64,000 nt of DNA from Arcobacter sp. CECT 8986 (GCF_004116725.1 NZ_PDKG01000001.1:248001-312000); one strand, 5' to 3'; shown: positions 8,594-17,596, counted from the first letter of the stretch. A program made the numbers and translations. Notes: generated from the letters alone by a model not told the origin.

Positions 8594-8761
8594 TTTTCCC
8601 CTTTATTTATATTTTAGTGTATTAATATAATATTCTACCTTAACAATAGTGTCAATAGTGTTTTTAACTGTATATTTATTATTTTTTTATACAAACTGCT
8701 ACATAAGGTTGCAGCTATATTGAAAAATCATTTAGTTTATTATTTATTACTTTTTTGACAC

Positions 8762-11209
8762 TTATTGTTTCATAGCTTTTTTTGTTTTATTTGTAGCTTG
8801 TGCTTCATGGGGATTTTCAGGCCAATAATGTTTTTTATATTTTCCTCGAAGCTCTTTTCTAACTTCTTCATATGAATTCTTCCAAAAACTTTCTAAATCA
8901 TAAGTAATTTGAATAGGACGTAAAGCAGGAGATAATAACTCAATTTGTAATGCAATTTTATTATTTAAGATTTTTATGGTGTCATAAGTTCCAAATATCT
9001 CTTGTATTTTTATACTTAATTTTGGCACTTCTATATTTGAATAATCTATTTTTATTTTTGAACCACTTGGTGCTGAAAAATATGTAGGTGCTAACTCATC
9101 AAGTTTTTGTTGCTGTTGCCAAGATAGTCTACTAAGAAGTATCAAATACAAATCTAAATTTTTCAACTCATCAATAGATTTAATATCTGACAAATATATA
9201 CGTAACCACTCATCTAAATTATCTAATAACTCTTTTTCTTCAAAAGAAGGAAAATCTAGCTTTTTATCATGATAAGTTATAAACTCTACTCTTTGTTTTA
9301 ATAATAGAGCTTTTTTATCCCAATTAAAAAGTGATAAGCCCTCTTCTTTAATAACTTCAAGTATTAAAGTTATCAAATTATTTTCATCAATTTTGCAAGG
9401 AATACTCTCTAATTCTAAGTTTAAAAATGTTTTAATTTGCTTTGATTGAAGTTTATTATTTTTCTTATCGTAAGCTACTTTTTGCTCTTTTTTTATATAT
9501 GTAGAAAAATATTTATAAATGTGCTTTTGATTGATTTTCAATGCACTTGAAATAAAAGAGTCTTTTGAATTTGTATTTATATTAACTGCTACTAAAAACT
9601 CTTCATTAAATAATAGATTATCTTTATGTAGTTTTGCTCCTTTTTTATTACTTAGCTTATATTTTATATCGTTTACTTCTCTTATTTTAGCTAATCTATC
9701 TGGATATGCAAAAAGTGCAATAACACCAAGTAATTCATAAGAAAATGGCCTTTTATTAATATTTTCAATGGCTTTTAACTTATTTAAATATTGATTTGCT
9801 TCTTTGATTATATTTGTATTTTTTTGCTTTTCATAACAATCTATAAAAAATGAAAAGATATCATTGTTTAAACTATTTTGATTAAAAATTGAAGCTAATA
9901 TTGAAGCTTCATGTGCAAAGCCTAACTCATTTGCTTTTAAAATCATATAAGCAAATCTTGGATGAATTCCTAAACTTATAGCTTTTAATCCAAAAGAGGT
10001 GATTTTATAATTTTCATCTATCATATCTAAGTTTACTAATAACTCTTTTGCATCTAAAATAGCTATTTCATCAGGTCTATCTAGCCATTTCAAATCATCA
10101 AAACTATCAACTTGCCATAAAGATAGCTCTAATAAAGTTTGCGTTAAATCTGCTCTTAAAATCTCAGGTTTTAGTGTTTCATCTAAGATTTTTGATTCGT
10201 GCCATAATTTATAACAACTACCATTTTCTAATCTACCTGCACGTCCTTGTCTTTGAATAGAAGCCTCTTTAGAGACAAAATTTAAATCTAAATGGTTTAA
10301 TCCTGTTGAACTATCATATCTTGCAACTTTTTCTAATCCAGAATCAATTACAACATTTACATCTTCTATTGTTAAAGATGTTTGAGCAACATTTGTAGCA
10401 AGTATAATTTTTCTTTTTTCATGTTTAGAAATTGCTAAGTCTTGAAGCTTCTTATCAAGATTTGAATATAAAGGCAAGACTAAAATATCTTCACTTACTT
10501 TTAGACTGTTTTTTACTTCTATTATCTGCTTTTGACCAGCTAAAAATACTAAAATATTTTTATTTGTATCTTGTTTCAAAGCCTTATAAATTGTATCAAT
10601 AACTAAACTTACATCTTCATACTTTGGTTGTCTTATATCTTTGGGTAAATAGATATTTTTTACATCATAACTTTTTGCAATTGAAGTAATAACAGAAGCA
10701 TTTAAAAACTTTGATAACTTTTGACTATTTAGTGTAGCTGACATTATTAAAAGCTTTAAATCTTCTCTTAAAAACTCTTGTATTTGCAAAGAAAAAGCCA
10801 AAGCTAAATCAGTATGAATACTTCTTTCATGAAACTCATCAAAGATTATCAGCCCAATATCATCAATACTTTGATTTGATTGTATTTTTCTTATTAATAC
10901 AGCTTCTGTTACAACTAATATTTTTGTTTTATTTGAAAAGCAACTATCAAGTTTAACTTGATATCCGACAGTTTGTCCTAGCTGTTCATTTAGATTTTTG
11001 GCAAGTTGCATTGCTACTACTCTTGCTGCAATTCTTCTTGGTTCTAAAACTATAATTTTTTTATTAGTTAAATACTCTTCATTTAGTAATTCATTTGGTA
11101 CAACTGTACTTTTCCCTGCTCCTGTTGTAGCTTGTAAAATAACAGTTTTTTCTTCTTTTAGTTTTGATTTTAGTTCGTCTAAGACTTCATATATTGGTAG
11201 ATTATTCAT
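8762..11209 (-). CDS. hrpB: ATP-dependent helicase HrpB
   Basis: The 815-residue DEAH-family helicase is close to the length of E. coli HrpB. Walker A is ATTGAGKST (residues 27-35), motif II is DEFHERS (124-130) as in HrpB proteins, motif III is SATLN, and motif VI is QRQGRAGR. A ratchet-like middle follows, then the HrpB-specific C-terminal region ending in KHYWPENPHEA. HrpB proteins are predicted RNA helicases without a firmly settled role. It is divergent from the parvulin gene with only 61 bp between the starts, so the two promoters must be packed together. Confidence 0.93.
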   Translation of the reverse strand: MNNLPIYEVLDELKSKLKEEKTVILQATTGAGKSTVVPNELLNEEYLTNKKIIVLEPRRIAARVVAMQLAKNLNEQLGQTVGYQVKLDSCFSNKTKILVVTEAVLIRKIQSNQSIDDIGLIIFDEFHERSIHTDLALAFSLQIQEFLREDLKLLIMSATLNSQKLSKFLNASVITSIAKSYDVKNIYLPKDIRQPKYEDVSLVIDTIYKALKQDTNKNILVFLAGQKQIIEVKNSLKVSEDILVLPLYSNLDKKLQDLAISKHEKRKIILATNVAQTSLTIEDVNVVIDSGLEKVARYDSSTGLNHLDLNFVSKEASIQRQGRAGRLENGSCYKLWHESKILDETLKPEILRADLTQTLLELSLWQVDSFDDLKWLDRPDEIAILDAKELLVNLDMIDENYKITSFGLKAISLGIHPRFAYMILKANELGFAHEASILASIFNQNSLNNDIFSFFIDCYEKQKNTNIIKEANQYLNKLKAIENINKRPFSYELLGVIALFAYPDRLAKIREVNDIKYKLSNKKGAKLHKDNLLFNEEFLVAVNINTNSKDSFISSALKINQKHIYKYFSTYIKKEQKVAYDKKNNKLQSKQIKTFLNLELESIPCKIDENNLITLILEVIKEEGLSLFNWDKKALLLKQRVEFITYHDKKLDFPSFEEKELLDNLDEWLRIYLSDIKSIDELKNLDLYLILLSRLSWQQQQKLDELAPTYFSAPSGSKIKIDYSNIEVPKLSIKIQEIFGTYDTIKILNNKIALQIELLSPALRPIQITYDLESFWKNSYEEVRKELRGKYKKHYWPENPHEAQATNKTKKAMKQ

Positions 11210-11270
11210 TGGTATAATTATACTTAAAAAATCTTTTAGCTACTATTTGCATTTATAAAAGGATTTTATT

Positions 11271-11552
11271 ATGGCACAAGCAACAGCAAGACATATTTTA
11301 GTAAATACTGAAAAACTAGCAAAAAAGATAAAAAAAGAGATAACAAACAAAGAGATAAACTTTGAAAAAGCTGCTAAAAAATTCTCAAAATGTCCATCAG
11401 GGAAAAAAGGTGGAGAACTAGGAATGTTCAAAAAAGGTGATATGGTTAAAGAATTTGATGAAGTTGTTTTTACTAAGGATTTAAATAAAGTTCATGGACC
11501 TATAAAAACTGAGTTTGGATTTCATCTAATTGAAATAACAGGAAGAATATAA
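11271..11552 (+). CDS. ppiC: Parvulin-type peptidyl-prolyl cis-trans isomerase
   Basis: The 93-residue protein is a single parvulin domain with no signal peptide. ARHILV lies near the N-terminus, FEKAAKKFSKCPSG and GGELGMF in the middle, and FDEVVF then TEFGFHLIEI at the end, all standard parvulin motifs. Length and lack of other domains match cytoplasmic PpiC of E. coli. It catalyses proline isomerisation during folding. The start follows AAAGGA. It is divergent from hrpB and converges on the orphan gene at 11563. Confidence 0.93.
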   Translation: MAQATARHILVNTEKLAKKIKKEITNKEINFEKAAKKFSKCPSGKKGGELGMFKKGDMVKEFDEVVFTKDLNKVHGPIKTEFGFHLIEITGRI

Positions 11553-11564
11553 ACTCTTCTTGTT
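11537..11564. terminator. Terminator between ppiC and the convergent orphan
   Basis: A 10-bp stem, AACAGGAAGA against TCTTCTTGTT with one G-U pair, around 8 bases. It contains the ppiC stop codon and reaches the stop of the opposing gene. Confidence 0.5.
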
Positions 11565-12060
11565 ATTGTGCTAGTGTTAAAGCTGAAGATAATATCTCTT
11601 TAGAAACACTGTCTGTTATCAAGTCTTTCCAATAAGCTTTTCTATCTTCTACCTCATCAACAAATTGTAATTGCATTTTTATATCAAAAAATTCATCATT
11701 CATAATTTTTTCATGATAAGTATCATAAACCTTGTCACTATTAGTTAAATCTGTATTATTATCAACAAAATCTCTAAGAGAGTGTAAAAAAGCATTAACT
11801 TTTATGTTGTCTTCATAAATTTGTTCAAAATCTTCATCAACATAAAAATTAGTAATAAGTTTAACCATCACATTTAATACATTTTCTACGTTAATATCTA
11901 ACTGTAACTCTTCTAACTTTGAAGCCATTTCATCTTTATCAAAACATGTCTCTTTTACCAATGTACCTAATGCCATTTGATAATAGATTTGATATTTTGA
12001 TATAGAATCAACCAAACCTTCTTTTTGAAATTTTTCTTTTATTAATTGTTCTTTTTCCAT
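11563..12060 (-). CDS. Hypothetical protein, acidic and helical
   Basis: I do not recognise this 165-residue protein. It has no signal peptide or membrane segment, is rich in Glu and Asp, and looks fully alpha-helical. Aromatic pairs recur (YQIYYQ, NFYVDEDF, YWKD). There are no nucleotide-binding or metal motifs; the only cysteine is in VKETCFDK. No strong ribosome-binding site precedes the ATG (TATTCAA), yet the frame is clean and ends in a terminator. It is transcribed alone between ppiC and the acyltransferase gene, so neighbours give no hint of its job. Confidence 0.65.
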   Translation of the reverse strand: MEKEQLIKEKFQKEGLVDSISKYQIYYQMALGTLVKETCFDKDEMASKLEELQLDINVENVLNVMVKLITNFYVDEDFEQIYEDNIKVNAFLHSLRDFVDNNTDLTNSDKVYDTYHEKIMNDEFFDIKMQLQFVDEVEDRKAYWKDLITDSVSKEILSSALTLAQ

Positions 12061-12161
12061 TTGAATATTTTATTTAATTAATTGTTTTTTTTAGCTTATA
12101 ACATTTAAAAGTTTTTTTATTATCCTAATAATTACGATATAATGAAAATAAAAGTGAAATT

Positions 12162-12884
12162 TTGTTTAAATACAAAAAAAGAAAAGGGGTGATTAAAATA
12201 TTTCCAAATCTAAAAAAAATCAAAATAGCTGTATATGCTATGTTTCTAACAAATAAATATGGATTAAAACTTAAAAAAGCAAAAAGTTCTCAAGAAAGAA
12301 TAGATTTAAGGCTAGAGTATTCTTTAAAATTATTAAATAAATTAAATATTAATATAAATGTATTAAATAAAGAACAAATTCCAAAAATAGGACAATATCT
12401 TCTTATTTCAAATCATAGAAGTATAATCGATCCTTTGATAATCGAAATCGCATTACAACATAGTGCTATAAATGGTTTTTGGGTTGCAAAAAAAGAACTA
12501 TATAATTCACTTTTTTTTGGAAGTTTTACAAGAAATGCGGGGTGTATTTTAATAGATAGAGAATCAAACAATATGTCTGAATTTTTCAAAAGAACAAAAG
12601 AAGTTGTAAAAGAAGGACACTCTATTTATATTTTTCCAGAAGGAACAAGAAATACAACAAATGAGAAACTAAGTGGTTTTAAAGATGGTTCAAAATTAAT
12701 TGCTTTAAAAAATAGATTAGATATTTTACCAGTATTTATAAAAGACAATGCAGATGAAGTACTAAAAAAAGCTATTAATGAAGGAACAAAGGACTTGACA
12801 ATCAATGTACAAATTGGAGAGCCAATAAGTTATAGAGATAAAGAGTCTTTAAAAACTAGATATAAAGAGCAGTTTAATTTATAA
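12162..12884 (+). CDS. 1-acyl-sn-glycerol-3-phosphate acyltransferase family protein (PlsC-like)
   Basis: It has the two hallmark motifs of the PlsC family: NHRSIIDP (H85-x4-D90 when counted from 12162) and FPEGTRN about 70 residues later, after GCILIDRES. Such enzymes transfer an acyl chain to lysophosphatidic acid on the inner membrane face. The family motif is clear, but whether this is the housekeeping PlsC or a paralog is not. The start is uncertain. TTG at 12162 gives 240 residues, GTG at 12189 directly follows AAAAGGG, and an internal ATG would remove 26 residues. A near-N-terminal hydrophobic stretch (IAVYAMFL) is kept with either early start. Confidence 0.85.
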   Translation: MFKYKKRKGVIKIFPNLKKIKIAVYAMFLTNKYGLKLKKAKSSQERIDLRLEYSLKLLNKLNININVLNKEQIPKIGQYLLISNHRSIIDPLIIEIALQHSAINGFWVAKKELYNSLFFGSFTRNAGCILIDRESNNMSEFFKRTKEVVKEGHSIYIFPEGTRNTTNEKLSGFKDGSKLIALKNRLDILPVFIKDNADEVLKKAINEGTKDLTINVQIGEPISYRDKESLKTRYKEQFNL

Positions 12885-12894
12885 ACTACTCTTT
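12864..12894. terminator. Terminator at the end of the acyltransferase gene
   Basis: AAAGAG-C-AGTTTA pairs with TAAACT-A-CTCTTT, a 13-bp arm with one mismatch. It spans the acyltransferase stop codon and touches the end of the convergent hydrolase gene. Confidence 0.5.
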
Positions 12895-13594
12895 ATACTT
12901 TTGTATTCATCCACTCTTCTATTTGTTTACTAAAATTAATAGGGTCTTCTAAAGGAATATTATGACTTATTCCCTCTCTACTATTAATAGTTATATTATC
13001 TAATTGCATCTGTTTTAATACTTTTATTGCATCGTGATTTAAAAGTCTATCACCTGTACTAAAATAGTAATGAATAGGAACATCCAAAGCTTTTATATCA
13101 TCAAATAAATCTTTTCTATATATTGTTGAGCCTAGTTGATTTATAAAAATCTCTTCACCCAAATCTTCATACATTATTTGAACTAATTCAACTAACTCTT
13201 TATCCTCTTTGTTTTCAAGTAAAGATGAAGCTTTTCGTTCACCTAATAATGCAAAACCATTTTTTTTAATACTATTAATTTTATCTGTTCTTCTGTATAT
13301 TTCTAAGTTATTTGTCTTTGTAGGAGTTCCTGCAAGATTAAAAAGCCTTTTTACTCTGTTTGGATACATTACTGTAAAATAAGTTGCGATATAACTACCA
13401 AGAGAAAAACCTAAAATATTAACTTTTTCTTCTTCTAAAGTTCTATCTAAAATAGTATTTATTTCATCATAATCTTGCGTATTTGGTATATTTATATGAA
13501 CAAACTCAAACTTATTTTCAAGCAAAGGAATAAACCTTTGCCATAATCTTTCATCTGTCATCAGTCCAGGTATTAAATATATTTTTTCTTTCAT
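12893..13594 (-). CDS. Alpha/beta hydrolase
   Basis: The 233-residue protein begins directly with the fold's first strand (KIYLIPGLMTDERLW). It has the nucleophile elbow GFSLGS with Ser64, a later Asp candidate in STGDRL, and the His candidate in GISHNIPLEDP, so the catalytic triad is plausible. Small hydrolases of this size include BioH- and MenH-type esterases, but nothing here assigns a substrate. It is read alone, converging on the acyltransferase and divergent from yitT. Confidence 0.85.
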   Translation of the reverse strand: MKEKIYLIPGLMTDERLWQRFIPLLENKFEFVHINIPNTQDYDEINTILDRTLEEEKVNILGFSLGSYIATYFTVMYPNRVKRLFNLAGTPTKTNNLEIYRRTDKINSIKKNGFALLGERKASSLLENKEDKELVELVQIMYEDLGEEIFINQLGSTIYRKDLFDDIKALDVPIHYYFSTGDRLLNHDAIKVLKQMQLDNITINSREGISHNIPLEDPINFSKQIEEWMNTKV

Positions 13595-13690
13595 ATCTCA
13601 TCTTTAAATATTTTTTCTAAAATATCATATTTATTCTAAAAAATGACAATAACTAAACATAAAAACTCTCAAAATGCATTATAAATAATC

Positions 13691-13696
13691 TATAAT
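13691..13696 (+). promoter_or_regulatory. -10 box of the YitT-family gene
   Basis: TATAAT lies 27 bases before the ATG at 13723, and AGGAGA precedes the start codon. Confidence 0.45.
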
Positions 13697-13722
13697 AATA
13701 TAAATTATATATTAGGAGAATT

Positions 13723-14568
13723 ATGAATTCATTTTTAAATGAAGAGTTAAAAAACTATACTTATATTATTATTGGTTCTATTTTACTAGCACTATCTGTT
13801 AGTATATTTTTCTCACCAAATAAACTTCTTACAGGAGGAACAGCTGGTTTTGCACTTTTGCTTCATTATATTACGCCACTTAGTATTGGTAGTTTAATAA
13901 TATTAATAAATATTCCACTTTTACTTATAGGTATTAAATACTTAGGTAAGATGTTTGCCATTAGAACAATAATTACTCTTATTTTAATTTCAATTTTTGT
14001 AGATTACTTTGATAAAGTTCTTGACATCCCTGCATTAGTCCATGACTCAGCACTTAGTGCAATTTTTGGAGGTATTTTAATAGGAATTGGAATTACCTTA
14101 GTTATAAAAGCAGATTCAAGTGCAGGAGGTTCTACTATTATAGCTAGAATAGTAAGTATAAAAACAGAGATAAAAGCAGGAGCAGTACTTCTTGTAATTG
14201 ATTCAATGATTATCTTATCTTCACTTTTAATATTAGAAGATAAAGAAAAAATACTTTGGAGTATAGTAAGTATTTATGTTACATCAAAAGTTATTGATAC
14301 TATTTTAACTGGTAGATTAGATAAAAAAGTTGTATATTTGGTTACAGATAAAACTAAAGAGTTAAAAATAAAAATAAGAGAAGAACTAGGTCCCAAAGGT
14401 ACTATTATAAAAGGTGATGGACTATTTGAAGGTGAAAATAAAAAAATGATTTTAATTGTTGTTGAAGTAAATAAATTACAAAACTTAAGAAAAATGGTTA
14501 AACAAATAGACCCCGAAGGCTTTCTAATAATAACTGAAGCAACAGAGATGTTAGGAAGAGGAAACTAA
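13723..14568 (+). CDS. YitT family membrane protein
   Basis: The 281-residue protein has five or six hydrophobic helices in the first 190 residues (for example YIIIGSILLALSVSIFF and LIILINIPLLLIG). A soluble C-terminal domain follows (KVVYLVTDKTKELKIKIREE to GFLIITEATEMLGRG). This is the DUF161 plus DUF2179 pair that defines YitT proteins, with TGGTAGFALLLHY after helix 1 as in the family. Their function is not established. It has its own promoter and ends in a shared terminator. Confidence 0.9.
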   Translation: MNSFLNEELKNYTYIIIGSILLALSVSIFFSPNKLLTGGTAGFALLLHYITPLSIGSLIILINIPLLLIGIKYLGKMFAIRTIITLILISIFVDYFDKVLDIPALVHDSALSAIFGGILIGIGITLVIKADSSAGGSTIIARIVSIKTEIKAGAVLLVIDSMIILSSLLILEDKEKILWSIVSIYVTSKVIDTILTGRLDKKVVYLVTDKTKELKIKIREELGPKGTIIKGDGLFEGENKKMILIVVEVNKLQNLRKMVKQIDPEGFLIITEATEMLGRGN

Positions 14569-14569
14569 T

Positions 14570-14591
14570 AAAATAGGCATACGCCTATTTT
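14570..14591. terminator. Bidirectional terminator
   Basis: A perfect 9-bp stem AAAATAGGC / GCCTATTTT with loop ATAC. T-rich tails on both strands fit termination of yitT and of the convergent DUF2214 gene. Confidence 0.7.
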
Positions 14592-15019
14592 AATCCATAT
14601 CCTTGAGACATCAATACTGCAAGAAGAGGAATAATTATTAAAAATAGAAGTTCTACTCTTAAAAACATAATCATTTTTTTAGGAACATTAATAATATCTT
14701 CTTGAGTATTTTTATTTTTCAAAAAATATCTTGTAGGAAGAAGTGATATTAGAATAATCAATAAAAATAGAGTGATTTTTATATGAAAAATTGGATTTTG
14801 TGTATAAAAACTTGCATCTTTACCTACAACTAACCATAAACAAATACCTGTTACAAAAACAATCAATGCACTTACAATAAAATATATGTTAACACTACAT
14901 ACTCTTTTAAAATTTTCATTTGTTATTTTCTGTTTTAAAAGTAAATGTTCAAACACCAAACTACTACTAAAAAAAATAATTCCAAAAAAATGGAAATACC
15001 TAATAATTATATCTGTCAA
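14585..15019 (-). CDS. DUF2214 family membrane protein
   Basis: The 144-residue protein has four predicted membrane helices. RYFHFFGIIFFSSSLVFEHLLLK at the N-terminus, with conserved H and E, and a second segment with LWLVVGKDASFYTQNPIFHIKI followed by LPTRYFL match DUF2214. The function is unknown. It lies 22 bp downstream of the dehydrogenase gene on the same strand and may be the last gene of the argC transcript. Confidence 0.75.
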   Translation of the reverse strand: MTDIIIRYFHFFGIIFFSSSLVFEHLLLKQKITNENFKRVCSVNIYFIVSALIVFVTGICLWLVVGKDASFYTQNPIFHIKITLFLLIILISLLPTRYFLKNKNTQEDIINVPKKMIMFLRVELLFLIIIPLLAVLMSQGYGLK

Positions 15020-15041
15020 TAAAGTTCCTTAAATATTATTT

Positions 15042-15998
15042 TTATAAACCATTTACTATATTTATTGGTTTTTTACCATCAAGCACTCTTTTTACATTTA
15101 AAGCAGCTTTTTGTCTCATCTCAAAATAGGCTTTATCACTATAAAATGCTGCATGTGGATTTATGATAAATCTTCCATCAAGCCATTTTTCTTTAGCTTT
15201 CCAAGCATCAACTAAAAGTCCACTTTGAACAGGTTCACTTGGTAAAACATCTAAATTTACACAATTTAAATGTCCAGATTTTAAAGGTTCATAAAAAACA
15301 TCTAAATCTTTTACAATAGCTCCACGTGCAGTATTTACTATTGAAGCACCTTTTTTCATTTTTGCAATAAACTTTTCATCTATCATTGCATTTGTTTCTT
15401 TATTTAAAGGGCAATTAATAGAGATAATATCGCAAGTTTCAAGAAGTTCATCTAAAGTATCAAATCTTTTTGCACCAAGCATTTTTTCTGTTCCACTTGA
15501 TAAATATGGGTCATAAAAATGTGTTTGGAATCTAAGTGTATTTGCTTTTAAAATAACACTTCCACCTATTCTTCCTGCACCAATTACTCCAAGTTTATAA
15601 TCACTATTTCTTTTTATATAATCTAAAGTATTTGTTTGCCAAGAACCATCTTCATAATCTCTACATAAATAATCATATCTTGAAATACCACGTGCGATAT
15701 TCATAATCATAGCAATTGCAGTATCACTTACTTCTTCTGTACCATAATCAGGAGTATTTGAAGCATAAATTCCTTTTTGTTTAATATACTCTAAATCTTG
15801 AAATACATCATAACCAACACCATATCTAACCATCGCTTTTAAGTTTGGTAATTTATCTATAAAATCATTTGATATTTTTTTGTGCCAAACCAATAAAACT
15901 TCTATATCTTCATGCAATGTATCAGATATTTCATCACCTAAAACCTCTTTTTCTATATAAGGATCAGTTATTTTGTCTGTTATATATACTCTTTTCAT
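15042..15998 (-). CDS. D-isomer-specific 2-hydroxyacid dehydrogenase, CtBP-like
   Basis: The 318-residue protein has the NAD-binding GAGRIG (140-145) with Asp163 in FYDP, the signature CPLNKETNAMI, Arg225 in VNTARGAIV, and a catalytic His in NPHAAFYS. RYGVGYDVF and NTPDYGTEEVSDTA, together with HAAFYS, resemble the C-terminal-binding-protein subgroup rather than SerA or LdhA. The substrate is unknown. It follows argC by 16 bp and is probably cotranscribed with it. That could mean a role near amino-acid metabolism, but this is inference from position. Confidence 0.88.
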   Translation of the reverse strand: MKRVYITDKITDPYIEKEVLGDEISDTLHEDIEVLLVWHKKISNDFIDKLPNLKAMVRYGVGYDVFQDLEYIKQKGIYASNTPDYGTEEVSDTAIAMIMNIARGISRYDYLCRDYEDGSWQTNTLDYIKRNSDYKLGVIGAGRIGGSVILKANTLRFQTHFYDPYLSSGTEKMLGAKRFDTLDELLETCDIISINCPLNKETNAMIDEKFIAKMKKGASIVNTARGAIVKDLDVFYEPLKSGHLNCVNLDVLPSEPVQSGLLVDAWKAKEKWLDGRFIINPHAAFYSDKAYFEMRQKAALNVKRVLDGKKPINIVNGL

Positions 15999-16014
15999 AG
16001 TATTGTCTTCTTTT

Positions 16015-16965
16015 TTATTTTCTTAAATTTAAACCTTGTTTTTCATCAAGTCCTAGCATTATGTTCATACATTGTACTGCTGCACCAGATGCACCTTTTC
16101 CTAAATTATCTAGTCTTGATATTACAACCATATCTGTTTGGTTTTCATATAATGAGATTTCTAAAGTATTTGTATTATTACATTTCATTGGGTTTAATAA
16201 TCCACTATCTAAATACTCTTCATTCTCTTCTATAATATTTATAAAATCTTCACCTTTATAATAATCTTTATAAAGTTTAATCAAATCATCTCTTGTAGCT
16301 TTAGTTTTAAAATCTTTTTTTACTAAATAACTCATCACAAGCATACCTTGTTTAAAGTTCCCAACACTTGGAGTAAATAAAGGTGCTTCTTCTAAATCTA
16401 ACATATATTTCATTTCAGGTAAATGTTTATGATTTAAAGCTAGTGCATATGGTCTTTGTCCACCAATATCATCAAATTTTCCATTTTCATAATCATCTAT
16501 CATTCCTCTTCCTCCACCACTAAAACCAGTGATTGAGTGACAAATTAATTTATGAGATTTTGATAAAATTTCTTTTTCAACTAAAGGCTTCATAGCAATG
16601 ATTAATCCACTTGCATGACATCCAGGAACACAAACTCTATTTGAATTTTTTATTTTTTCTCTTTGAGTTGGTGTAAGTTCTGGAACACCATAAGTCCATA
16701 AAGGATTTGTTCTGTGAGCAGTACTTGCATCTATAACTTTTACTTTTTCATTACTAATTAAACTAACTGAGTGTTTAGATGCAGCATCAGGAAGACATAA
16801 AAAAACTAAATCAGCACTATTTAATAACTGCTTTTTTACTTCATCATTTTTCTTATCTTCTTCATTAATTGTAAGTAGTTCTATCTCTTCTCTATTCTCT
16901 AACATTTCATGGATTTTTAAACCAGTTGTACCATATTGTCCATCTACAAAAATTTTAAATTTCAT
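16015..16965 (-). CDS. argC: N-acetyl-gamma-glutamyl-phosphate reductase (short, type 2)
   Basis: Reduces N-acetylglutamyl phosphate to the semialdehyde in arginine synthesis. At 316 residues it is the short type: FVDGQYGTTGLKIHEML at the start in place of the longer GASGYTG form, LPDAAS, and catalytic Cys116 in VPGCHASGLI. HSITGFSGGGRG is also conserved. Other arg genes are not in this window. It leads a probable operon with the hydroxyacid dehydrogenase and the DUF2214 gene. Confidence 0.93.
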   Translation of the reverse strand: MKFKIFVDGQYGTTGLKIHEMLENREEIELLTINEEDKKNDEVKKQLLNSADLVFLCLPDAASKHSVSLISNEKVKVIDASTAHRTNPLWTYGVPELTPTQREKIKNSNRVCVPGCHASGLIIAMKPLVEKEILSKSHKLICHSITGFSGGGRGMIDDYENGKFDDIGGQRPYALALNHKHLPEMKYMLDLEEAPLFTPSVGNFKQGMLVMSYLVKKDFKTKATRDDLIKLYKDYYKGEDFINIIEENEEYLDSGLLNPMKCNNTNTLEISLYENQTDMVVISRLDNLGKGASGAAVQCMNIMLGLDEKQGLNLRK

Positions 16966-17052
16966 TTTTACCTCTAAAATATTATAATTATTATGATGAA
17001 AGTTTATCTAAATTTTAATTTCATTAGGATTTATAACAAAAAAGGAGTTTTA

Positions 17053-17445
17053 TTGAACAATCCAAAAAATCTTTTTATTGCAACATTTATAATTATAATA
17101 TCTACATATTTATATATATTTGGAGAAGCAAAAACTATACAAATGATAAAAGAAGAGTATTTATATTTAATAGCCCTACTTTTAGTATGTATTGCTTTTT
17201 TATTTTTCAAATTTAAACTAAAAGAGTATGAAATTATTGAGTTTATTCCTACAAATAACTTTTCACTAAAATCAACAATTATACTTTTTGCTATTTTTGA
17301 AGTAGTAGATTATTATAGTGAAGATGGATTTAAAGGTATGATTTCACAATGGTTTATTTATTGGGTATTTGGTGTAATTGCTTTAGTTTTAACCCATACT
17401 TTAAACTACTATAAAAACTATCAAATTCTACAAAAAGTAAAATAA
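17053..17445 (+). CDS. Small membrane protein of unknown function
   Basis: Four hydrophobic segments are visible in about 130 residues (LFIATFIIIISTYLYIF, YLIALLLVCIAFLFF, STIILFAIFEVV, WFIYWVFGVIALVLT). I do not recognise the family. The frame is open from 16993, but TTG at 17053 is preferred: AAAGGAG lies 5 bases upstream (17041-17047), whereas the ATG at 16993 has no ribosome-binding site and would add a polar tail before the first helix. It is divergent from argC. Confidence 0.65.
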   Translation: MNNPKNLFIATFIIIISTYLYIFGEAKTIQMIKEEYLYLIALLLVCIAFLFFKFKLKEYEIIEFIPTNNFSLKSTIILFAIFEVVDYYSEDGFKGMISQWFIYWVFGVIALVLTHTLNYYKNYQILQKVK

Positions 17446-17477
17446 TTTAAGCTCTATTTTTTATATTATACTTTTTT
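17432..17477 (+). terminator. Possible terminator before the pst operon
   Basis: AAAAAGTAAAATAAT is roughly complementary to ATATTATACTTTTT about 17 bases on, ending in a T-run. The pairing is imperfect. Confidence 0.3.
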
Positions 17478-17518
17478 AGCACATTTCAAAACTACTATAA
17501 AATGGCTATTTTCTTTAA

Positions 17519-17564
17519 ATGATTACAATATTGTAACCAAGTTGTTACCAGTTTATTTTACAAT
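17519..17564 (+). promoter_or_regulatory. Pho-box-like tandem repeats and -10 box of pstS
   Basis: Two adjacent 11-mers, ATTGTAACCAA (17530-17540) and GTTGTTACCAG (17541-17551), share the TTGT-ACCA pattern. A weaker copy, ATGATTACAAT, lies just before them at 17519-17529. TACAAT at 17559-17564 sits 7 bases after the second box, with about 26 nt from the expected start site to the ATG. Direct repeats with 11-nt spacing replacing a -35 box is the layout used by PhoB/OmpR-type activators. An alternative -10 (TATAAAAT, 17496-17503) lies upstream. Confidence 0.5.
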
Positions 17565-17596
17565 TTCAAAATCATTTCAAAAAAGGAAAATAGTCA

